From NCBI RefSeq assembly GCF_900142775.1, contig NZ_FRCC01000003.1:62001-126000 (forward strand): a stretch of DNA of 64,000 bases, in the 5' to 3' direction. Below, in pieces: positions 8,289-16,633 of this stretch; the stretch's first letter is position 1, and each line of letters starts with the position of its first letter. This DNA is from Flavobacterium flevense (lineage in GTDB: Bacteria > Bacteroidota > Bacteroidia > Flavobacteriales > Flavobacteriaceae). Under the pieces are notes generated by a model that was not told the DNA's origin, did not search any database, and was given only the letters and a program-made list of their open reading frames with translations. The position numbers and the translations under genes were made by a program.

Positions 8289-9569
8289 TTAAAAAGCGCG
8301 GTTCATTTTTCCTTTGATTTCTTTCAGGCAAAGGTTGTTGATACTTCCTTCGTGGGTGTGTTTCGTTTCTTTTGGAGATTGGTAGGTTCCGGCTTCTAAT
8401 TGCTCGGCAACGGCTTTGTAAGCATCTCTAAAAGGCATTCCGGCAACTACCATTTCGTTTAAGGTATCTACGGTAAACAGGTAATTGTATTTAGGATCGT
8501 TTAAGATTTCGTCTTTTACTTTGATGTCTTTAATAGAGAAAATAGCAATGTCCAGACAAGCTTGCAGGTTTTGGATAGCAGGAAACAATCCTTCTTTCAA
8601 TAACTGCAAATCACGGTGGTAGCCACTTGGAAGATTATTAGTAATCAAAGTGATTTCGTAAGGTAAGGCCTGAATTTTGTTGCATTTTCCACGGATTAAT
8701 TCAAAAACATCGGGGTTTTTCTTGTGCGGCATGATGCTGGAACCTGTAGTTAAATGAGCAGGTAAAGAGATAAAATCAAAATTCTGACTCATGTACAAAC
8801 ACACATCCATAGAAAACTTAGCCAGAGTTGCCGCCACACTGCTCATAGCAAAAGCGACTGTTTTCTCTGATTTTCCGCGGCTCATTTGTGCTGCCACCGA
8901 ATTGTATTTTAAGGTTTCGAAACCTAATTCTTTTGTGGTATAGCTACGGTTGATAGGGAAGGAGCTTCCGTAACCGGCAGCCGAACCTAAAGGGTTTTGA
9001 TCTACTACTTTTAAAGCAGCATTCAGCATCGTGATATCGTCAATCAAAGTTTCGGCATAAGCTGAAAACCACATTCCGAATGAGGATGGCATGGCGATTT
9101 GTAAATGGGTGTACCCCGGCAATAATACATTTTGATGTTGTTCTGCCGATTCCATCAACAAATCAAACAATGTTTTTACTTGTGTTTTAAGGTCTTTTAC
9201 AACGTCTTTTAAGTACAAGTTGACATCGACTAAAACCTGATCGTTACGGGAACGGGCAGTATGGATTTTTTTTCCGGCATCGCCTAATTTCACCGTTAAA
9301 AGATATTCTATTTTGGAGTGTACATCTTCAAAACTGTCTTCGATTTCGAAATCTCCTTTTTCAACATCAGCGATAATTTCGTTTAACGCAAGTACTAATG
9401 AATCTGTTTCGGTCTGGGTCAATAAACCTATCTGTCCCAGCATTTTAGCGTGAGCAATAGAACCTAAAGCATCATATTTAGCTAATACTAAATCCAGTTC
9501 ACGGTCGTTTCCTACTGTAAATTGTTCTATTTGTTTATCGGTTGGTATTCCTTTTTCCCAAAGTTTCAT
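8289..9569 (-). CDS. argH: Argininosuccinate lyase
   Basis: This 426-residue enzyme of the fumarase/aspartase superfamily splits argininosuccinate into arginine and fumarate, the last step of arginine synthesis. The family signature GSSIMPHKKNPDVFEL is intact, as are the upstream conserved blocks DVHSKIEYLL and HTARSRNDQVLVD. It is slightly shorter than the 450-460 residues of proteobacterial ArgH, as is usual for Bacteroidetes. It is the last gene of the arginine/proline block. Between argE and argH lie a dispersed repeat and a 20-base palindrome, so it may partly have its own expression. A strong hairpin follows the stop. Confidence 0.96.
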   Translation of the reverse strand: MKLWEKGIPTDKQIEQFTVGNDRELDLVLAKYDALGSIAHAKMLGQIGLLTQTETDSLVLALNEIIADVEKGDFEIEDSFEDVHSKIEYLLTVKLGDAGKKIHTARSRNDQVLVDVNLYLKDVVKDLKTQVKTLFDLLMESAEQHQNVLLPGYTHLQIAMPSSFGMWFSAYAETLIDDITMLNAALKVVDQNPLGSAAGYGSSFPINRSYTTKELGFETLKYNSVAAQMSRGKSEKTVAFAMSSVAATLAKFSMDVCLYMSQNFDFISLPAHLTTGSSIMPHKKNPDVFELIRGKCNKIQALPYEITLITNNLPSGYHRDLQLLKEGLFPAIQNLQACLDIAIFSIKDIKVKDEILNDPKYNYLFTVDTLNEMVVAGMPFRDAYKAVAEQLEAGTYQSPKETKHTHEGSINNLCLKEIKGKMNRAF

Positions 9570-9591
9570 ACGATATTTATTTTTTGTTGAA

Positions 9592-9611
9592 GGACAAGTC
9601 GCGACTTGTCC
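9592..9611. repeat. 20-bp perfect palindrome before argH
   Basis: GGACAAGTCGCGACTTGTCC is fully self-complementary and ends 22 bases upstream of the argH ATG. An 18-base version recurs before proB at 13524-13541. It could be an operator, an mRNA hairpin or a small dispersed repeat. Confidence 0.8.
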
Positions 9612-9635
9612 GTACTTATTATCCTTTATAATTTT

Positions 9636-9706
9636 TAGCCCCGATAGCAGCGAAAATCCTTTTTATCCCTTCTTTTGGGATAAAAAGATTGCAGCGAATA
9701 GCGGGA
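9636..9706 (+). repeat. Dispersed hairpin repeat, TAGCCC family (copy 2)
   Basis: The head is TAGCCCCGATAGCAGCGAAA, the centre is a strong stem (CTTTTTATCCC / GGGATAAAAAG) and the tail is GATTGCAGCGAATAGCGGGA. It lies in the argE-argH gap. Head and tail half-match each other (GCAGCGAA in both). Confidence 0.8.
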
Positions 9707-9722
9707 TTAGCTCCTGAATATT

Positions 9723-10793
9723 CTAAATTTTAAAGAAATCGCTTAGTATTTTGATATACAATTCGATTCCTTCTTCGATTTCGTTCAAATAAATAAATTC
9801 ATCTGCCGAATGCGAACGCAGACTGTCTCCAGGTCCTAATTTTAATGATTTACAATTCAAAACCGATTGATCAGAAAGGGTAGGAGAGCCATAAGTGGTT
9901 CTTCCCAGTGTGATTCCTGCCTGAACTAATCCGTGAGAAACAGGGATAGATGAGGCGTTTAAATGCATGGATCGCGGATTTACTTCGGCGTCAACATTAG
10001 CTCTTACCGTTTCTAAAATCTGACTGTTATTGTAGCAATCATTTACCCGGATATCTACGACCAAATCACATTCTGACGGGACTACATTGTGCTGTTTCCC
10101 GGCATTGATTTGAGTTACCGTCATTTTTACAGGTCCTAATTGCTCCGAAACTTTTTCGAAAGAATAGTTTTTAAACCATTCCACGATAGGCAATGTTTTA
10201 TAGATGGCGCTGTCATCGTTTTGATGAGCCGCGTGACTTGGTGTTCCTTTTACCTTTACATCCAGGACTAATAATCCTTTCTCAGCAACGGCTAATTGCA
10301 TTAAAGTAGGCTCGCCCACTATAGCGCATTCCAGTTCCGGTAAGTGTTTTAAAACGCTGTTTAAACCGTTTTTTCCGCTGCTTTCTTCTTCTGCAGAAGC
10401 AACCATTACAATATTATGTGCTAAGTTTTCTTTTTCATAAAAATAGACAAACGAAGCCAATAAGGAAACCAGACAGCCTCCGGCATCATTACTGCCTAAA
10501 CCGTATAATTTTCCATCCTCAACAATAGCTTTAAAAGGATCATTAGTATACGCCTGATTAGGGCGTACGGTATCGTGGTGTGAATTTAATAAAAGGGTAG
10601 GTTTGTTTTTGTCAAAGTGTTTATTGAATGCCCAAACATTGTTGTTCTCTCTCTTGAAAGGTATTTCATTTTGGTTAAACCAATTTTCTATTAAAAGAGC
10701 TGTTTGTTGTTCTTCACTTGAAAAGGAAGGGGTTTCAATCAGGTTTTTTAATAGTGTAATTGCTTCTTGAGTAAGTGTTTCGATGTTTTTCAT
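9723..10793 (-). CDS. argE: M20 family N-acylornithine deacylase (ArgE)
   Basis: A zinc-dependent M20 peptidase-family enzyme of 356 residues. The metal ligands are visible in LLLNSHHDTV, GLGSNDAGGC and ASAEEESSGKNG, and the C-terminal ligand region is GPGDSLRSHSADEFI. It removes the acyl group from the ornithine-side intermediate. In Bacteroidetes, carbamoylation precedes deacylation, so the substrate here should be N-acylcitrulline. The frame is open six codons further to a TTG at 10811; the ATG at 10793 was chosen. It lies in the arginine block between argB and argH. The acyl group, acetyl or succinyl, follows from argF'. Confidence 0.9.
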   Translation of the reverse strand: MKNIETLTQEAITLLKNLIETPSFSSEEQQTALLIENWFNQNEIPFKRENNNVWAFNKHFDKNKPTLLLNSHHDTVRPNQAYTNDPFKAIVEDGKLYGLGSNDAGGCLVSLLASFVYFYEKENLAHNIVMVASAEEESSGKNGLNSVLKHLPELECAIVGEPTLMQLAVAEKGLLVLDVKVKGTPSHAAHQNDDSAIYKTLPIVEWFKNYSFEKVSEQLGPVKMTVTQINAGKQHNVVPSECDLVVDIRVNDCYNNSQILETVRANVDAEVNPRSMHLNASSIPVSHGLVQAGITLGRTTYGSPTLSDQSVLNCKSLKLGPGDSLRSHSADEFIYLNEIEEGIELYIKILSDFFKI

Positions 10794-10896
10794 TGTGTTT
10801 TGTTTTTCCAATAAGAATTTACTCTTGGAGTTTTTTTAGAAGTTTTTCTTCTAATTTTTCAACGGTTGTTTTTTATTTAAAAAAAACGACTGTTGC

Positions 10897-11676
10897 TTAT
10901 AATTGGATGCTTGTGCATACAGCAGCTGCATTTTTTAACATTTTGTGATGTCCTATTCGGATTTTCTGAACCCCTTTAGACAAGCTGTTAAAACAATTAT
11001 CTAATTTAGGAATCATCCCGGAATGGATAGCACCTTCTGCTTTTAATTGGGCATAAAGCTCAGAATTTATTTGTTCAATTACGGAGTTTTCATCTTCAAC
11101 ATCGGTCAAAACGCCTGCTTTTTCGAAGCAATAATTCAAAGTTACTTCGAATACTTCTGATAAAGCTATCGCTAATTCGCTGGCAATAGTATCCGCATTT
11201 GTATTTAGTAATTGACCGTTTTTATCGTGGGTGATAGCGCAAAAAACAGGAACAATTCCGTTAGTAATTAAGGTTTCTAATAAAGGTGTATTTACTTTTT
11301 GTACATCACCTACAAATCCGTAATCAATCGTGGGATGATTTCTTTTAGTCGATTGAATCAAATTTCCGTCAGCTCCGGAAAAACCCATCGCATTGGTATT
11401 ATTAGCCTGTAACTGCGCAACAACATTTTTATTAATTTCGCCGGCATAAATCATCACTACAACATCAAGCATGGGTTGGTCAGTAATGCGTCGTCCATCA
11501 ATCATCTGAGGGACTAAACCAATACTTTGCGCCATTTTAGTTGCTGATTTTCCACCACCATGAACAAGTACTTTATTGCCTTCTATTTTAGAAAAATCAG
11601 CAAGAAACTGCGTTAATTCTGTGGGATTATCAATGATATTGCCGCCTATTTTTATTATCGAAAGTTGTTGTTTCAT
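10897..11676 (-). CDS. argB: N-acylglutamate kinase (ArgB)
   Basis: A 259-residue amino-acid kinase that phosphorylates N-acylglutamate, the second step of arginine synthesis. The start IIKIGGNIID and the glycine-rich VLVHGGGKSATKMAQ are the nucleotide- and substrate-binding motifs; LLNTNADTIASELAIAL is the conserved C-lobe segment. There is no N-terminal extension of the kind seen in arginine-inhibited hexameric enzymes, so feedback inhibition is less likely here. It is encoded between argF' and argE in the same direction. The family is named acetylglutamate kinase; in Bacteroidetes the substrate may be the succinyl form. Confidence 0.94.
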   Translation of the reverse strand: MKQQLSIIKIGGNIIDNPTELTQFLADFSKIEGNKVLVHGGGKSATKMAQSIGLVPQMIDGRRITDQPMLDVVVMIYAGEINKNVVAQLQANNTNAMGFSGADGNLIQSTKRNHPTIDYGFVGDVQKVNTPLLETLITNGIVPVFCAITHDKNGQLLNTNADTIASELAIALSEVFEVTLNYCFEKAGVLTDVEDENSVIEQINSELYAQLKAEGAIHSGMIPKLDNCFNSLSKGVQKIRIGHHKMLKNAAAVCTSIQL

Positions 11677-11719
11677 TATTTTAAAATTTTGAAGTACTGG
11701 TAAAATAGTAGTTTCGGTA

Positions 11720-12670
11720 TTACTTATACACTTTTTTTAATATTTTTTCTAATACTAACTGAGCAGCATAGGTTCTGTTATTGGCCTGCTGAATTACAAT
11801 GGAGTTTTCACTGTCAATTACTTCATCGGCAACAATTACATTACGTCTTACCGGCAAACAATGCATGAATTTGGCATTATTAGTCAAAGCCATTTTTTCG
11901 GCTGTTATTGTCCAGTTGGTATCCGCATTGGTAATTTGACCGTATTCTATATAGTTACTCCAGTTTTTTGCATAAATGAAATCGGCATTTTCAAAAGCCT
12001 TATCCTGATCGTGTTCTATTTTAGAATCTTTGGTAATTTCAGGATTCAATTCGTATCCTTCCGGATGCGTAATCACAAAATCAGCATCTTGTAACTGCAT
12101 CATTTCTACAAATGAATTGGCAACAGCCTGAGGTAAAGCTTTAGGATGTGGTGCCCATGTTAAAACAACTTTTGGTCTGTGAGGTGTTTTAAATTCTTCC
12201 ATAGTAATGGCATCTGCCAATGATTGTAATGGATGTCCCGTGCAACCTTCCATGTTTACAATAGGCACTGTAGCGTGTTTTAAGAAACCGGACAATACGA
12301 TTTCGGCATTGTCTTTTTCTTTTTCTACCAATCCGGCAAAAGCTCTGATAGCGATAATATCACAATATTGAGACACTACTTCGGCAGCTTCTTTGATATG
12401 TTCTGAAGCGCCCTGACTCATAATAGCACCATCTTCAAATTCAAGTGTCCAGCCTTCATTAGTAAAGTTCATTACCATTACATTCATGCCTAAATTCAAG
12501 GCTGCTTTTTGAGTACTTAAGCGGGTTCTCAAACTAGGATTAAAAAATAACATTCCTAAGGTTTTGTGTTTTCCCAGTTTTTTATTCTTAAGAGGATTGG
12601 CTTTTATTTTAAGTGCATCCTGAACCCATTGGGATAAGTTGTCAATATTTTGAATGGAAATGTAGTTCAT
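11720..12670 (-). CDS. argF': N-succinyl/N-acetylornithine carbamoyltransferase
   Basis: This 316-residue transcarbamylase has the carbamoyl-phosphate loop FFNPSLRTRLSTQ and MHCLPVRRN near the C-terminus. It differs from ordinary ornithine transcarbamylase: it has EFEDGAIM and VLTWAPHPKALPQAVANSF, hallmarks of the acylornithine branch known from Bacteroides and Xanthomonas. At the position of the specificity residue (Glu92 in the Xanthomonas acetylornithine enzyme, Pro90 in the Bacteroides succinyl enzyme) this protein has Ser in GASEHIKEAA. That argues against the acetyl-specific form and for a succinyl substrate. It makes N-acylcitrulline from N-acylornithine and carbamoyl phosphate. It lies between proB and argB. 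Confidence 0.9.
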   Translation of the reverse strand: MNYISIQNIDNLSQWVQDALKIKANPLKNKKLGKHKTLGMLFFNPSLRTRLSTQKAALNLGMNVMVMNFTNEGWTLEFEDGAIMSQGASEHIKEAAEVVSQYCDIIAIRAFAGLVEKEKDNAEIVLSGFLKHATVPIVNMEGCTGHPLQSLADAITMEEFKTPHRPKVVLTWAPHPKALPQAVANSFVEMMQLQDADFVITHPEGYELNPEITKDSKIEHDQDKAFENADFIYAKNWSNYIEYGQITNADTNWTITAEKMALTNNAKFMHCLPVRRNVIVADEVIDSENSIVIQQANNRTYAAQLVLEKILKKVYK

Positions 12671-12743
12671 AGTGTAGAGGGTTATTTGTTAATCAGTTAT
12701 TTGTTTATTGGATATCCAAATCAACAAATCACCGAATAGCTTC

Positions 12744-13505
12744 TTATATTATTTTAGTAAAAAGTATTTCGTTTTTTAATGCGTTCAATATAAAATTGTC
12801 GTTGAGACCATTCACAATCCAGGTTTCAATATTAGCTTCTTTTGCAATGGCTGCAGCTTCTATTTTAGATTGCATTCCGCCTGTTCCATGAGATGATTTT
12901 GATTCGCCAATTTCTTTTTCTAAAATTGTTAAATCATTTACAATCGCTATGGTTTCAGGGTTTGGATTGCTAATAGATGCTTTTGTGTAAATTCCATTGG
13001 TGTTTGTAGCAATAATCAAAATATCAACTTTTAGTAATACGGCAGCTAAAGCTGCTAATTTATCATTGTCACCAAATTTAATCTCATCCGTAGCAACGGT
13101 ATCATTTTCGTTGATAATAGGAATGTAATTATTCTTTACTAATACGTTGATCGTATTTACAATGTTTTTCTTGGTCTGTTCTTTTTCGAAATCAGAATAA
13201 GAAAGCAAACACTGCGACGTATTTAAACCTAAATCCTTAAAGTTTTCATTGTAAATCCGCATTAAATGAGGCTGACCTATTGATGCTAAAGCTTGTTTGA
13301 TAAAAACATCTTTATCATTATTGTCTAATTTGACAAATTGTTTTGCCGCAGCAATAGCCCCGGAACTCACAATGATAAATTCATATTCGTCATTTAAAGC
13401 AGCGATTTGCATACCAATATCCTCAATCTTTCCTCTCGAAATATGATTGGTTTCCTTGGTTAGCGTGTTGCTTCCCAGTTTTAATAAAATTCTTTTCTTC
13501 GCCAT
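12744..13505 (-). CDS. proB: Glutamate 5-kinase, short form without PUA domain
   Basis: The 253-residue protein is only the amino-acid kinase domain: ILLKLGSNTLT at the start, FIIVSSGAIAAA, and PIINENDTVATDEIKFGDND for glutamate and ATP binding, then SSHGTGGMQSKIEAA. The roughly 100-residue PUA domain of E. coli ProB is absent, as in other short family members. It makes glutamyl 5-phosphate, which the neighbouring ProA reduces. The proA stop and proB start are 37 bases apart. An 18-base palindrome lies in that gap. Confidence 0.94.
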   Translation of the reverse strand: MAKKRILLKLGSNTLTKETNHISRGKIEDIGMQIAALNDEYEFIIVSSGAIAAAKQFVKLDNNDKDVFIKQALASIGQPHLMRIYNENFKDLGLNTSQCLLSYSDFEKEQTKKNIVNTINVLVKNNYIPIINENDTVATDEIKFGDNDKLAALAAVLLKVDILIIATNTNGIYTKASISNPNPETIAIVNDLTILEKEIGESKSSHGTGGMQSKIEAAAIAKEANIETWIVNGLNDNFILNALKNEILFTKII

Positions 13506-13523
13506 TCTTTTTTATTTTGTACA

Positions 13524-13541
13524 GACAAGTCGCGACTTGTC
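13524..13541. repeat. 18-bp perfect palindrome before proB
   Basis: GACAAGTCGCGACTTGTC, followed by CCTAC, lies 19 bases upstream of the proB ATG. It is the same core as the palindrome before argH at 9592-9611. Confidence 0.8.
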
Positions 13542-13542
13542 C

Positions 13543-14739
13543 CTACCTGATTTGCCCTTCGCCGTAAATATACCATTTATTGGTAACCAAATGCTGTAAA
13601 CCAATAGGTCCTCGTTGGTGTAATTTATCGGTACTGATAGCTAATTCTCCACCTAAACCAAATTGTCCTCCATCCGTAAAACGGGTAGAAGCATTGTGAT
13701 AAACTGATGAAGCATCAATATTTTCCATAAATTCCTGAGCTAAATCCCGGTTTTCAGTAATGATTGAAGCAGAGTGTCCTCCACAATATTTATTAATCAT
13801 TTCAATCGCAGCCTGGTTTGAATTTATTGTTCCAATGACAATTTTGTAATCCAGAAACTCTTCGTACCAAATCAAATCATTTTCTATCGCAGGAACCTGA
13901 GTCGCTTTTGCGAAAGCGTCATCACCTAAAACAGTTACGTTGAAGTTCTTTAATTTAGTAACTAATTCATTAGCAAATGACTCCCAGTTGGGTAGATTTA
14001 CATCAATTAATACTTTATCTAAAGCGTTGCAAACTGATATGTTTGAGGTTTTTCCGTTGATAATAATGTTCATGGCTTTGTCCAAATCGGCATCGGCACT
14101 TACATATACAAAATTGTTTCCGCGACCACTTACAATCACCGGACAACTTGCGTGTTTTTTAGTAAACTCAATCAGTTTTTCACCACCACGAGGTACAATT
14201 AAATCCACTCTTTGTGTTGGTTTTTCTAAGAAAGCCTGCGTTTGTACCCGGTCATAATTCAGATATTCGACCCAGTCAGTTGAAACTCCATTGCTTTCCA
14301 AAGCTTGGTGCCAAAGGCTTACAATCTTCTGGTTTGAAAGCAAGGATTCTTTTCCGCCTTTCAACAAAATTTTATTTCCTGATTTGAAAGCGATTCCGCC
14401 AGCTTCCACCGTTACATCAGGACGCGACTCGTAAATAATCAAAATCGTTCCAAAAGCAGCCGTTTTATTGCTGATTCTCATTCCGTTCTCATGAGTAAAT
14501 TCATAACGAACCTGACCCACAGGATCTTCCTGACTAGCCAATTGTTGTACCGAAAGTATCATTCCGTCCACCTTAGCATCATCAACGAGTAGCCGTTTCT
14601 CCATAGCTAAGTCTTCACCGTTGTAATTGGCTAAATCCTGTTGATTGATAGCTTTCAAAGCTTCTCTTTCTTGTTCTAAAAGATCTGCCATCGTATTCAA
14701 TACCGCGTTTCTTTTTTCTATGGATAATAATGTACTCAT
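13543..14739 (-). CDS. proA: Glutamate-5-semialdehyde dehydrogenase
   Basis: A 398-residue enzyme of the aldehyde dehydrogenase superfamily that reduces glutamyl 5-phosphate to the semialdehyde, the second proline step. Visible blocks are ILIIYESRPDVTVEAGGIA, GNKILLKGGKES, LIVPRGGEKLIEF and the catalytic-cysteine region SNISVCNALDKVL. GGHSASIITEN and STRFTDGGQFGLGGELAIST close the family pattern. It is encoded directly before proB. Its upstream gap to argD is long and full of repeats, so proA-proB-argF' onward may have separate expression. Confidence 0.95.
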   Translation of the reverse strand: MSTLLSIEKRNAVLNTMADLLEQEREALKAINQQDLANYNGEDLAMEKRLLVDDAKVDGMILSVQQLASQEDPVGQVRYEFTHENGMRISNKTAAFGTILIIYESRPDVTVEAGGIAFKSGNKILLKGGKESLLSNQKIVSLWHQALESNGVSTDWVEYLNYDRVQTQAFLEKPTQRVDLIVPRGGEKLIEFTKKHASCPVIVSGRGNNFVYVSADADLDKAMNIIINGKTSNISVCNALDKVLIDVNLPNWESFANELVTKLKNFNVTVLGDDAFAKATQVPAIENDLIWYEEFLDYKIVIGTINSNQAAIEMINKYCGGHSASIITENRDLAQEFMENIDASSVYHNASTRFTDGGQFGLGGELAISTDKLHQRGPIGLQHLVTNKWYIYGEGQIR

Positions 14740-14799
14740 TTTGTTCTAGTATAAATGTTATTTTGTTTTGGACGTGTCCCTTCGTAAAAAAAACTCAGG

Positions 14800-14879
14800 G
14801 TCGGGCTATTCGCTGCAATCTTTTTTATTCATTTCCGCTACGCTACAATTAATAAAAAAGGATTTTCGCTGCTATCCCT
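14800..14879 (-). repeat. Dispersed hairpin repeat, TAGCCC family (copy 3, inverted)
   Basis: On the minus strand it reads GAGGGATAGCAGCGAAAATCC, then a stem with TTTTTTAT, then GATTGCAGCGAATAGCCCGA. It matches copies 2 and 4 in opposite orientation. The centre carries an extra TTCCGCTACGCTACAA insert. Confidence 0.75.
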
Positions 14880-14937
14880 CACGCAAACCAATCTTTGGCT
14901 TAAAAAAAACAGTCCTTATCTTTTTAATTTGCCCTGC

Positions 14938-15047
14938 CCCGCAAAGTCTGTGACTTTGTGGATGCGTTTGAAGGTTTTTAACCTTCGTTTTGTATGCGGT
15001 CAGAGACCGCTTATCACTTCCTCAAAGTCGGAGACTTTGCGGAGCGA
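14938..15047. repeat. Nested-hairpin element, copy A
   Basis: About 110 bases built of consecutive small palindromes: AAAGTCTGTGACTTT, GAAGGTTTTTAACCTTC, GCGGTCAGAGACCGC and CAAAGTCGGAGACTTTG, ending GCGGAGCGA. It aligns along its length with copy B. The left terminal arm is degraded (CCCGCAAAGTC). Confidence 0.85.
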
Positions 15048-15139
15048 CCTTTAAAATTTTTTTAAATCTGCGTGAAAATAATAGCACGCTGATTTTACAG
15101 ATTTTTACATTATTTTTAATTGTTACAACTAAAAATCTT

Positions 15140-15252
15140 GCTCCGCAAAGTCTGTGACTTTGTGGATGCGTTTGAAGGTTTTTAACCTTCGTTTTTGTTT
15201 ATTCGGTCAGAGACCGTTTATCACTTCCTCAAAGTCACAGACTTTGCGGAGC
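15140..15252. repeat. Nested-hairpin element, copy B
   Basis: The perfect 13-base terminal inverted repeats GCTCCGCAAAGTC (15140-15152) and GACTTTGCGGAGC (15240-15252) enclose the same three inner hairpins as copy A. It has the size and shape of a miniature mobile or REP-like element. No target-site duplication was obvious. Confidence 0.85.
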
Positions 15253-15265
15253 GATGAGCGAAATG

Positions 15266-16402
15266 TTATTTCAATTCTGCCAGACTTTCTTGTAATGCTA
15301 CGATAAAAGTATCAATTGCATCCGTTGTAATTGTCAATGGAGGAAGGATTCTCAATAAGTTTTTATTATTGGCTCCACCTGTAAAAATGTATTTTTCAAT
15401 AATCATTTTCTTTCTCAAAGCACTCACGTCAAAATCAAATTCGACTCCTAACATCAGTCCTCTTCCTTTTACTTTGATGATTTCAGGAATTACTTTAATG
15501 GCTTCAAAAAAGTATTCAGATACTTTATTCGTGTTTTCGATTAGGTTTTTAGCTTCCATCACGTCTAAAACAGCAATTCCTGCAGCACAAGCCAAATGGC
15601 TTCCGCCAAAAGTAGTTCCTAATAATCCGTAACTTGCCTGGAATTTAGGAGAAATCAAAACGCCTCCAATAGGGAAACCGTTCCCCATTCCTTTAGCAGT
15701 AGTTACAATATCCGGATGGATTCCGTGGTGTTGAAAAGCAAAGAATTTTCCGCTTCTTCCGTAACCTGATTGTACTTCGTCCAAGATCAAAACTACGTCA
15801 TTCGCTTTACATGCTTTTTCCAAAGCCTGAAAAAACTCAGTTGTTCCCTGGTCTAAACCACCAACACCCTGAATAGGTTCAATTATAACCGCACAAACAT
15901 CACCTTTTTGCAATTCAGCTTCTACCAAATCAATTTGGTTCAACGGCAGGAAAGTAACCACTTGTTGTGCGTTTAATGGCGCTACAATTTTTTTGTTATC
16001 GGTAACTGCAACTGCTGCCGAAGTTCTTCCGTGAAACGAATTGTCAAAAGCAATTACTCTTGATTTATTCGTATGAAAAGAAGCTACTTTTAAAGCATTT
16101 TCATTGGCTTCAGCACCAGAACTACAAAGAAATAAGCTGAAATCAGTCAAGCCCGAAGCTTTTCCTAATTTCTCTGCTAATTCTACCTGTAAGGGATTCT
16201 GAATCGCATTCGAGTAAAAACTCAAATTATCCAGTTGTGCTTTTACTTTAGCCACATAATCCGGTTGGGTGTGACCAATAGAAATCACTCCGTGACCGGA
16301 GTATAAGTCTAAATATTCAATTCCTTTATCATCTGTAATGGTGCAATCTAATGCTTTTACAGGTGTAATAGGGTATAATGGGTAAACGTCAAATAAGTTC
16401 AT
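15266..16402 (-). CDS. argD: N-acylornithine aminotransferase (ArgD)
   Basis: A 378-residue class-III PLP aminotransferase that converts N-acylglutamate semialdehyde to N-acylornithine. Motifs are FLCSSGAEANENALKVA, FDNSFHGRTSAAVAVT, LILDEVQSGYGRSGKFFAFQ and the PLP lysine in TTAKGMGNGFPIGG. The frame is open upstream to 16453, but those 17 codons (…PPLLEGVRGRKK) translate a C-rich dispersed repeat; the ATG at 16402, giving MNLFDVYPLYPITPVKAL, matches the usual start. It lies in the arginine block after argC with a 231-base repeat-filled gap. Confidence 0.94.
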   Translation of the reverse strand: MNLFDVYPLYPITPVKALDCTITDDKGIEYLDLYSGHGVISIGHTQPDYVAKVKAQLDNLSFYSNAIQNPLQVELAEKLGKASGLTDFSLFLCSSGAEANENALKVASFHTNKSRVIAFDNSFHGRTSAAVAVTDNKKIVAPLNAQQVVTFLPLNQIDLVEAELQKGDVCAVIIEPIQGVGGLDQGTTEFFQALEKACKANDVVLILDEVQSGYGRSGKFFAFQHHGIHPDIVTTAKGMGNGFPIGGVLISPKFQASYGLLGTTFGGSHLACAAGIAVLDVMEAKNLIENTNKVSEYFFEAIKVIPEIIKVKGRGLMLGVEFDFDVSALRKKMIIEKYIFTGGANNKNLLRILPPLTITTDAIDTFIVALQESLAELK

Positions 16403-16408
16403 TTTTTT

Positions 16409-16621
16409 CCTCCCCCTAACCCCCTCCAAAAGAGGGGGAATAAATATGTACAACGGGGGGTGTTGCTTTTGAGTTTTTATTTATTCTTTCTCTCTTTAGA
16501 AGAGAAAGAATAAATATTTCACGATTATATTAATTTAATTTATTTTTAATTATTTAGTCGCTAAAGACTAAAATAATTGACAATGTTGATAAAGGCTTGT
16601 CTCCCTCCCCTTCGGGGAGGG
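16409..16621. repeat. argC-argD gap with four hairpin repeats
   Basis: Four stems lie here: CCCCCTC-CAAAA-GAGGGGG (16420-16438), a perfect 14-base stem TTTATTCTTTCTCT / AGAGAAAGAATAAA (16480-16514), an imperfect AATTATTTAGTC / GACTAAAATAATT stem (about 16548-16578) and CCCTCCCC-TTC-GGGGAGGG (16603-16621). The two G/C stems stand out strongly in this AT-rich sequence. Confidence 0.8.
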
Positions 16622-16633
16622 CTGGGGTGGGGA

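Larger units (their letters stand above)
14740..15265. other. 526-bp proA-argD gap made of three repeat elements
   Basis: No gene is seen. From left to right: an inverted copy of the TAGCCC family (14800-14879), a nested-hairpin element (about 14938-15047), an AT-rich spacer containing AAATCTGCGTGAAAATA, and a second copy of the nested-hairpin element (15140-15252). There is no clear promoter box. Confidence 0.8.

Noticed and set aside
16403..16453. Seventeen-codon extension of argD
   Set aside because: The residues translate the CCCCCTAACCCCCTCC repeat and do not resemble an aminotransferase N-terminus.
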